5,368 bases of DNA from Flavobacteriales bacterium (GTDB lineage Bacteria; Bacteroidota; Bacteroidia; Flavobacteriales_E; Vicingaceae), in NCBI GenBank assembly GCA_029262915.1, contig JAJCYN010000006.1:1-5368 (forward strand), given 5' to 3'. Each line of letters opens with the position of its first letter. The stretch's first letter is position 1. Positions 1 through 5,368 of this stretch are shown here, in pieces. The translations under genes were made by a program, and so were the position numbers. The notes under the pieces were generated by a model, which was not told where the DNA came from, did no database searches, and saw only the letters and a list, made by a program, of their open reading frames with translations.

Positions 1-220
1 TGGTAAAATAAATTTTGAAGGATTTTTTAGAGATGGAGTAGAAGATGGAAAACATAAATTTTATTACAGTAATGGAAAATTAAAAAAAGAAGAAATTTAT
101 GTAATGGGTATTAAATCAGAAAATTGGAAATCATATAATGAGTTAGGTGAATTAGTTTTAACTATTTATTTTAAAGAAGGAAAAGAATATAAAATTGATG
201 GGACTAAACTAAAAGATTAG
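1..220 (+). CDS. MORN/YwqK-like repeat protein, C-terminal part (5' end outside window)
   Basis: The frame is open from the left edge (first full codon at base 2) to a TAG stop at 218-220 and gives 72 residues. Seen directly: a repeat of about 24 residues with glycines in register (G12, G36, G60 and G25, G49, counted from the first full codon) and aromatic positions, with pieces such as KFYYSNGKLKKEE, ENWKSYNELGEL and a closing KEGKEYKIDG. This pattern matches the MORN-repeat variant often annotated as 'toxin-antitoxin system YwqK family antitoxin', which is abundant in Bacteroidota. Such repeats form a beta-strand scaffold, but the biological role of most members is unknown and the antitoxin label is mostly inherited from the Bacillus name. 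No toxin gene is visible here. The start, any signal peptide and the total length lie outside the window. The stop is 8 bases before the kinase start, so the two may be co-transcribed. Confidence 0.75.
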   Translation, partial: GKINFEGFFRDGVEDGKHKFYYSNGKLKKEEIYVMGIKSENWKSYNELGELVLTIYFKEGKEYKIDGTKLKD

Positions 221-231
221 TAAAAAGAGTG
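218..231 (+). other. Gene junction with GTG start of the kinase
   Basis: The upstream gene stops with TAG at 218-220, and the kinase GTG lies at 229-231 after the 8-base spacer TAAAAAGA. The spacer is A-rich and has no GGAGG-like ribosome binding sequence, which is usual for Bacteroidota. There is no room for a promoter between the genes; one would have to lie inside the upstream coding sequence, where I see no convincing Bacteroidota-type TTTG / TAnnTTTG pair. Read-through transcription from upstream is the simplest explanation. Confidence 0.6.
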
Positions 232-3200
232 GATTATTATAAAAAAACAAAAGAAGAACTAATTAAGGAAATAGAAAACCTTAAACAACAAAAAGAAAAT
301 GTTTCTGTTGTTTTAGATTATATAGAAGAAATGTTCTATAAAATATCTTTTGATAAAAAAGGAAATAAAACATTCGATTATATAAGTCCACAAATAGAAA
401 AAGTATTAGGTTTATCAGCTAGTGAATACATAAAAAATCAAAATAAATTATTTGAATACTTTCACCCCGATGATGTTGATAAGTTGGTTGAAGATATAAA
501 AGAAGCAACAAAAAATAAGAAAAAATCAACATTCAATTATCGTTTTTATAATAAAAAACTTAAAAAATATGTGTGGATAGAAGAAACATTTATTATATCA
601 TATTATAAAAACGGAAGTAAAAAAAAATTATTAGGGACAGCTAAAAATGTTACAGAAAAAATAGAAAGAGAACATCAACATTCTTTTATTTTAGAAAATA
701 TTGATGAATGTATTTACAATGTAAATTTTACATCAAATGGTAAAGTTTTAGGTTTTGTTAGTCCACATATTAAAAAAATAACAGGATTAACTGTTAAAGA
801 ATTTCATAACGAAGGGCAAACAGGAAAGTTAACGGAGCGTATACATCTAGATGATATTGATAAAGTTAGAACAAACATAGATGAAGGACTTTATGAAAAA
901 AAAAAGAAATTAATACACTCCGTTTTTAGATTAAAACCAAAAGGAAGTAAAAAGTATTTATGGATAGAAGAAAATTTATATGCTAAGTATGATAAAAAAG
1001 GAAAATTAACAGAAACAACAACAGTATTAAGAAATATTACAAAACAAAAGGAAGTTGATACAAAATTAATAATTTCAGAAAAGGGCTATAGAGATTTGTT
1101 TGATAATAGTCCCGATTTATTATATATACAATCAGATGAAGGTAAATTTATAGATGTAAACAAAACGGTTTTAAGAAAATATGGTTATAAAAAAGAAGAA
1201 ATAATTGGAAAAAAACCTAGTTTTTTAGCTGCACCCCATAAAAATGATTTAGAAAAAGTAGGAGAAAAAATAGAACTAGCCTGGAAAGGAAAAAAACAAA
1301 CATTTGAGTTTTGGGCTAAAAAAAAAGACGGATCTTTTTTTCCAAAACAAGTAGTAATAAGAAAAGGAAATTATTTCGGGAAGAACGTTATAATAGCTTC
1401 TGCAAGGGACATTACTAATCAAAAAGTTATAGAAAAACATTTAAAAGATAATGAAGAAAAATATAGAACATTATTTACTAAAAATTTAGCAGGAGTTTTT
1501 ATTACTGAAAATAATTTAATAGTTGACTGTAATAATTCTTTTGCAAAAATATTCGGATATAAATCAAGAGTAGAGTTAATAGGAAAGAATGTAAACAATA
1601 TATATTTTTCTAAAAAAGATAGAGGAAAATATATTAAAGAACTAAAAGAGAAAGGTTTTTTAACTAATTATAGGATCCGTCATAAAAACAAGAAAGGAGA
1701 AGAAATTTGGATATCTACTAATGCTTCTATTAAAGATAAAGGAAGGATAGAAGGAACTCTTGTAGGAATTTCAGAACAAGTTGAAATCGAAAAAAAACTA
1801 AAACAAAGTGAAAAAAACTATAAAGATCTATCAGAAAATTCTCCTTATGGAATATTTGTTCATATAAATGGAAAAATAATATATGCGAATAAACAGGCAT
1901 ATAAAATTTGGGGATTGAATAAAAAAATAAAAAAAGAATTAGCTCTATCGGATTTTGTATTAACTGAAAATAAAAAGAATGTTGCAGATAGAGCAAGAAA
2001 AGCTCTGTTAGGAGAAAATATTCCTTTTAAAGAATTTAAAATAATAAAACCGTTTACAAACACAACTATTTATATTGAGGCAAAACCAATGCTTTTTGAT
2101 TTTCAGGGAAAAAAAGCAATACAGGTTGTATTTAATGACATTACTTTAGAAAAAGAATTATATAAAGAAAAATTGAGGGCGACAATTGCTGAAGAATCAA
2201 ATAAAATGCTTCAAAAAGAAATACAAGAGAGAAGAAAAGTTGAAAAAAAATTAATAGAAAACCAACAATATACAAATAGTATAATTAATAGTTCCATAGA
2301 TATAATTTGTGCGTCAGATAGAAATGGAAATATAATAGAATTTAATGCAGCAGCAGAGCAAGCTTTTGGATATAAAGAGAAAGAAATAATAGAAAAAGGA
2401 GTTAAATTAATTTATGCTACAAAAAAAGAACTTATTAAAGTAAGTAAACAACTTAAAAAAAGTGGTGTTTTTATTGGAGAAGTAAGAAACAAAAGAAAAA
2501 ACGGAGAAATATTTACATCTTTTTTATCTGCATCAGTTCTACAAAACGAAGAAGGAGAACAGATTGGAACAATGGGGGTGTCGAGAGATATTACTGAATT
2601 AAAAGAAGCGGAAAAACAACTTGTGGAGAGTGAAGAAAAATATAGAGATTTATTTGAAAATGCTACAGATTTAATACAAAGTTTGGACATGAATGGGAAT
2701 ATTATTTATGTGAATAATGCCTGGAAAAAAATAATGGACTATTCAGATAAAGAAATTCAAAACAAAAATATTTTTGAAGTAATTCACCCTGATTGTACTA
2801 AAGATTGTCAAAAATTATTTAGAGAGGTTGCAAAAAATAAAGAGGGAGAAACAAAAAAGATTTCTTTCGAGTTAAAAACTAAAAAGGGGAATAAAATAAT
2901 AGTTGAAGGAAGCGTTAGCTTAAAGTTTAAAAATGGCAAACCAGAATCAACAAGATCTATCTTGAGAAATGTTACTGAAGAAATATGGGAGAATACAAAG
3001 CAAAACGTATATAATAATATTGCGAAAATTGTAACAGAAAAAGCAAATTCTGAAGATATTTATGAAGGAATAAGAAAAGAATTGGGAAAAGTAATAAATA
3101 CTGATATTTTCGCAATTTCATATCTTATAGATAAAGAAACAATGTCCTTTCCTTATTATTATGATGTTACTAGAAAAGGCAGGATAATAATTGAAAGTAG

Positions 3201-4497
3201 AAAAAAACAAAATGGACTTAATGAGTATTTAATTAAATATGGTAAACCAAAAAAACTCTATAAAGAAGAGTGGAATAAAATTATTGAAAAAGGAAAGTAT
3301 GAACTTTATGGGCCAGAAGCAGAAGTTTTTATAGGAGCACCCCTAAAAATTAAAAATAAAATTATTGGTATTGTCTCGGCTCAATCATACAAAGACAAAA
3401 ATGTTTTAAATGAAAAAGCATTACAGATATTAGACTTTATATCTGGGGCATTGGCTTTAGCTGTACAAAGAATTGCAGATGAAAATAAAATATACGAACA
3501 ATCTGCACGATTAAATTCTATTATTGAGAGTAGTACCCATATGTTTTGGACTTATGATAAAAACAAAGGGATAACCTCTTTTAATCAAAGTTTTTCAGAT
3601 GAAATTAGAAGACTCTATGGGAAAAAGCCATATTTAGATAGCAAAACTATAAATAAAGTTATTAAAGAAGATGAAGATCAGGGTTTTTGGGACGAACAAT
3701 ATAAAAAAGCATTTAAAGGAGAAACCGTTGATTTTACAGTAGATAAAACATCTCCAAAAGGAGAAAGAATTGTAAGAGAAGTAACACTAAATCCAATAGT
3801 GGATGAAGATAAAACTATTATTGAGCTTTCTGGAATTTCTCACGATATAACAGCAAAACAAATAGCAAAAGAAGAACTTAAAGAATCGTTAAAAGAAAAA
3901 GAAGTTTTGTTGAAAGAAGTTCATCACAGAGTGAAAAATAACCTTCAGGTAATTTCCAGTATTCTTAATCTTCAGTCCTCTTATGTCAAGGATAAAAAAA
4001 CATTAGGGATATTAAAAGAAAGTCAAAATAGAATTAAATCTATGGCGTTCATTCACGAAAGCCTGTATCAAACAACAGACTTTTCTAAAATAAACTTTTC
4101 GGAATATATTACAAGTTTATCTAAAAATTTAGTACATTCATACGGTGTTTTTGACAATTTAATCGATTTAAAGCTTTCAGTAGGAGATGTTTCTTTAAAT
4201 TTAGATTTATCCATTCCGTGTGGTTTAATCATAAATGAATTGGTTTCTAATTCACTTAAATATGCTTTTTCTGATAAGCAAGAAGGAACAATTAAGATTG
4301 AATTGTTTGAAAAAAATGATAATGTAAATTTAATAGTACAGGATAATGGCTTAGGTTTGCCAAACGAAATAAATTATAAAAATACAGACTCTTTAGGGTT
4401 GCAGCTAGTGATGACTTTAGTGGAGCAAATAGATGGAATAATAGAGTTAGATAATAAAAAAGGAGCGAAATACACAATTATATTTAAAAAAGAATAA
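229..4497 (+). CDS. Multi-PAS/GAF soluble sensor histidine kinase, HisKA_2 type
   Basis: A 1422-residue sensor kinase without signal peptide or membrane segment, so probably cytoplasmic. Domains in order, with approximate residues: short coiled-coil start (7-25); PAS1 26-143; PAS2 152-272; PAS3 284-397; PAS4 408-520; PAS5 527-640; coiled coil 645-680; PAS6 681-790; PAS7 801-917; GAF 925-1083 (core [20 protein letters not shown]); PAS8 1092-1209; HisKA_2 about 1225-1300; HATPase_c about 1320-1420. Most PAS domains end in a DIT-like motif (NVT 140, NIT 269, DIT 394, 637, 787 and 1206, NVT 914) and several begin with [13 protein letters not shown] linkers. The H box is [11 protein letters not shown]; by alignment with the family, His1233 (just before Arg) is the phosphoacceptor. 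The N box is [11 protein letters not shown] with Asn1341, G1 is DNGLGLP from 1372 and G2 is SLGLQLV from 1388, so the core looks catalytically complete. Start choice: the frame has an upstream stop at 205-207, GTG at 229 is the only common start codon before Met35, and the resulting [16 protein letters not shown] opening is typical of these kinases. The expected partner is the regulator directly downstream. The signal is unknown. The domain calls are pattern recognition, not a profile search. Confidence 0.96.
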   Translation: MDYYKKTKEELIKEIENLKQQKENVSVVLDYIEEMFYKISFDKKGNKTFDYISPQIEKVLGLSASEYIKNQNKLFEYFHPDDVDKLVEDIKEATKNKKKSTFNYRFYNKKLKKYVWIEETFIISYYKNGSKKKLLGTAKNVTEKIEREHQHSFILENIDECIYNVNFTSNGKVLGFVSPHIKKITGLTVKEFHNEGQTGKLTERIHLDDIDKVRTNIDEGLYEKKKKLIHSVFRLKPKGSKKYLWIEENLYAKYDKKGKLTETTTVLRNITKQKEVDTKLIISEKGYRDLFDNSPDLLYIQSDEGKFIDVNKTVLRKYGYKKEEIIGKKPSFLAAPHKNDLEKVGEKIELAWKGKKQTFEFWAKKKDGSFFPKQVVIRKGNYFGKNVIIASARDITNQKVIEKHLKDNEEKYRTLFTKNLAGVFITENNLIVDCNNSFAKIFGYKSRVELIGKNVNNIYFSKKDRGKYIKELKEKGFLTNYRIRHKNKKGEEIWISTNASIKDKGRIEGTLVGISEQVEIEKKLKQSEKNYKDLSENSPYGIFVHINGKIIYANKQAYKIWGLNKKIKKELALSDFVLTENKKNVADRARKALLGENIPFKEFKIIKPFTNTTIYIEAKPMLFDFQGKKAIQVVFNDITLEKELYKEKLRATIAEESNKMLQKEIQERRKVEKKLIENQQYTNSIINSSIDIICASDRNGNIIEFNAAAEQAFGYKEKEIIEKGVKLIYATKKELIKVSKQLKKSGVFIGEVRNKRKNGEIFTSFLSASVLQNEEGEQIGTMGVSRDITELKEAEKQLVESEEKYRDLFENATDLIQSLDMNGNIIYVNNAWKKIMDYSDKEIQNKNIFEVIHPDCTKDCQKLFREVAKNKEGETKKISFELKTKKGNKIIVEGSVSLKFKNGKPESTRSILRNVTEEIWENTKQNVYNNIAKIVTEKANSEDIYEGIRKELGKVINTDIFAISYLIDKETMSFPYYYDVTRKGRIIIESRKKQNGLNEYLIKYGKPKKLYKEEWNKIIEKGKYELYGPEAEVFIGAPLKIKNKIIGIVSAQSYKDKNVLNEKALQILDFISGALALAVQRIADENKIYEQSARLNSIIESSTHMFWTYDKNKGITSFNQSFSDEIRRLYGKKPYLDSKTINKVIKEDEDQGFWDEQYKKAFKGETVDFTVDKTSPKGERIVREVTLNPIVDEDKTIIELSGISHDITAKQIAKEELKESLKEKEVLLKEVHHRVKNNLQVISSILNLQSSYVKDKKTLGILKESQNRIKSMAFIHESLYQTTDFSKINFSEYITSLSKNLVHSYGVFDNLIDLKLSVGDVSLNLDLSIPCGLIINELVSNSLKYAFSDKQEGTIKIELFEKNDNVNLIVQDNGLGLPNEINYKNTDSLGLQLVMTLVEQIDGIIELDNKKGAKYTIIFKKE

Positions 4498-4502
4498 TAA
4501 TG
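4495..4502 (+). promoter_or_regulatory. Tandem stop / start junction, probable translational coupling
   Basis: The bases TAATAATG contain the kinase stop (4495-4497), a second in-frame stop (4498-4500) and the regulator ATG (4500-4502), which shares the A of the second stop. The region just upstream is A-rich (TTTAAAAAAGAA) without a Shine-Dalgarno match. Ribosomes finishing the kinase can restart at once on the regulator, which would tie production of the two partners together. The geometry is seen directly; coupling is inferred. Confidence 0.65.
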
Positions 4503-5252
4503 TCAAAAAGCAACATATTAGTTATAGAAGACGAGGCCATCGTTTCAAAAGACATTCAACAAAGTTTAAAAAAATTAGGATACAATATTGTTGGATCTGC
4601 AGCAACAGGAGAAAGAGCAATTGAACTTGCATCAGAAACAAAACCAGATCTAGTATTGATGGACATAATGCTCAAGGGAAATATGAGTGGAATAGATGCT
4701 GCTGAAAAGATAAGAAAAGCGATGAGTATACCTGTCATTTATCTTACCGCATATGCAGATGAAAACACTTTGGCAAAAGCAAAAGTTACGGAACCTTACG
4801 GTTATATTATAAAACCTTTTAAAGAAGTTGATTTACACACTTCGATTGAAATGGCATTGTACAAACATTCCAAAGAAAGAGAAGTTATAAAGGAAAGAGA
4901 TTTTTTATATTCTTTAGTTGAAGACAAAGAATCGGAAGGAGTTATTTTTGTAAAATCTAACTCTAGGTTAGTTAAAGTAAAAACGGGCGATATTCTTTTT
5001 GTAGAAGCATTAAAAGATTATGTTGTTGTTAATGTTGGGGATGTAAAATATACCATCCATTCAACAATGAAAGAAATACAAAAGAAGTTACCAAACAAAG
5101 AATTTCAAAGGATACACAGGTCTTATATTGTTCGTTTAGATAAAATAATAGCTATTGAGCAACCAAACGTTGTGATTGAAGGAGGTAAAAAATTATTACC
5201 AATAGGAGGTTCTTATAAAGAAGAATTGTTTAGCAGAATAAACCTAGTTTGA
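4500..5252 (+). CDS. Response regulator, REC-LytTR family, cognate partner of the upstream kinase
   Basis: A 250-residue cytoplasmic transcription regulator. The receiver domain (about 4-120) has the acidic cluster E10-D11-E12, phosphoacceptor Asp55 in LVLMDIML, Thr83 in IYLTAYAD, Tyr102 and Lys105 in GYIIKPF. All standard phosphorylation residues are therefore present. The stretch [15 protein letters not shown] after Asp55 is the form commonly seen in receivers paired with HisKA_2 kinases. A linker helix (about 120-140) leads to a LytTR DNA-binding domain (about 147-250) with [11 protein letters not shown], the conserved [15 protein letters not shown] block (202-216) and a closing [11 protein letters not shown]. 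LytTR proteins bind direct repeats upstream of target genes through a beta-fold; the targets here are not in view. The ATG at 4500 gives a canonical receiver start, with the first beta strand at residues 5-9, and the total length is normal for the family. The gene begins two bases after the first kinase stop, so co-transcription and coupled translation are very likely. Confidence 0.96.
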   Translation: MSKSNILVIEDEAIVSKDIQQSLKKLGYNIVGSAATGERAIELASETKPDLVLMDIMLKGNMSGIDAAEKIRKAMSIPVIYLTAYADENTLAKAKVTEPYGYIIKPFKEVDLHTSIEMALYKHSKEREVIKERDFLYSLVEDKESEGVIFVKSNSRLVKVKTGDILFVEALKDYVVVNVGDVKYTIHSTMKEIQKKLPNKEFQRIHRSYIVRLDKIIAIEQPNVVIEGGKKLLPIGGSYKEELFSRINLV

Positions 5253-5368
5253 TGATTTTCCAAAGACAAGTTCTGTACTTGTATAGGAATAACCAAAAGT
5301 TGCAGCGGCCGAATACACTTGAGCGATAGCATCTTTAACTTGATCTTCAGAAAGCTCTTTCAGGGGAT
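5244..5368 (-). CDS. Unidentified protein, C-terminal 40 residues (5' end outside window)
   Basis: On the minus strand one frame is open from the right edge to a TAG stop (bases 5246-5244); the other two minus frames hit stops within about 20 bases of the edge. The readable tail is 40 residues, including [20 protein letters not shown] followed by [19 protein letters not shown]. It looks like a genuine protein end: an acidic/amphipathic helix, then an alanine-rich helix, then a short polar tail. The region from 5253 to 5368 has 46 G or C bases of 116 by hand count, clearly above the kinase gene, and uses codons such as GCT, CTT and GCC that are scarce there. This could reflect a well-expressed gene or a different origin. 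The gene is convergent with the regulator gene and overlaps its end by 9 bp. I do not recognise the family. The GYSYTSTEL piece loosely recalls the G-[YF]-x-[FY]-T-x-E-L pattern of Nif11-type leader peptides, but the match is too short to name it. Confidence 0.6.
   Translation of the reverse strand, partial: PLKELSEDQVKDAIAQVYSAAATFGYSYTSTELVFGKSSN

Noticed and set aside
1..220. A toxin-antitoxin module suggested by the YwqK family name
   Set aside because: No toxin-like gene is adjacent in the visible sequence, and the family label is applied widely to MORN-like repeat proteins without evidence of antitoxin function.
1730..2063. Two overlapping minus-strand open frames inside the kinase gene
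   Set aside because: Both are antisense to strongly conserved PAS coding, are rich in Phe/Leu as expected from the complement of Lys/Glu codons, and have no plausible start context or recognisable domain.
2412..2690. Minus-strand open frame of 92 codons
   Set aside because: It lies opposite PAS6/PAS7 coding, and its Ser/Phe-rich composition is what the complement of this coding sequence produces.
4292..4738. Minus-strand open frames opposite the ATPase domain and the receiver domain
   Set aside because: The plus strand in both places encodes clearly conserved catalytic motifs, and the minus-strand proteins show no family features.
5266..5282. Inverted repeat ACAAGT / ACTTGT with a 5-base loop
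   Set aside because: It is only a 6-bp AT-rich stem, has no T tract after it on the plus strand, and lies inside the minus-strand coding frame; too weak to call a terminator or operator.
1..5368. Search for CRISPR arrays, tRNA or rRNA genes, insertion-sequence ends and riboswitches
   Set aside because: Nearly every base is inside a coding frame. The only repeats seen are PAS linker and domain similarities within the kinase and the MORN repeats, and no RNA-gene or mobile-element structure was recognised.

Overview
The window is AT-rich and densely coding. It holds two complete plus-strand genes, the 3' end of a third plus-strand gene upstream, and the 3' end of a minus-strand gene at the right edge. 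The A-rich codon choice, absence of a clear Shine-Dalgarno sequence at either visible start, a YwqK/MORN-type repeat protein, and a multi-PAS HisKA_2 kinase followed by a REC-LytTR regulator together suggest a member of the Bacteroidota (Bacteroidales/Marinilabiliales-like). This is inference from gene content and style; no rRNA or other marker gene is present.

Layout. Bases 1-220 encode the last 72 residues of a MORN/YwqK-like repeat protein. After 8 bases, a GTG codon at 229 opens a 1422-residue soluble sensor histidine kinase (229-4497) with about eight PAS domains, one GAF domain and a HisKA_2/HATPase_c catalytic core. Two bases after its first stop codon, at 4500, comes a 250-residue response regulator with a receiver domain and a LytTR DNA-binding domain (4500-5252). 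From the right edge, a minus-strand reading frame runs inward and stops at 5244-5246, so its tail overlaps the tail of the regulator gene by 9 bp. There is no non-coding stretch longer than 8 bases.

How the genes work together. The kinase and regulator look like a cognate two-component pair. The PAS/GAF array would sense cytoplasmic cues (small ligands, redox state or partner proteins; the signal cannot be read from sequence). The kinase would autophosphorylate at His1233 and pass the phosphate to Asp55 of the regulator, whose LytTR domain would then bind target promoters. The upstream MORN-like gene is close enough to share a transcript, but a functional link is not shown.

Novelty. The main architecture is a recognisable, widespread type, and I see no clear evidence of an undescribed system. 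The points most worth a second look are the length of the sensor array, the divergent fourth PAS domain, the apparent PAS1/PAS2 duplication, long A-runs in the kinase gene, and the unidentified minus-strand gene with clearly higher GC.
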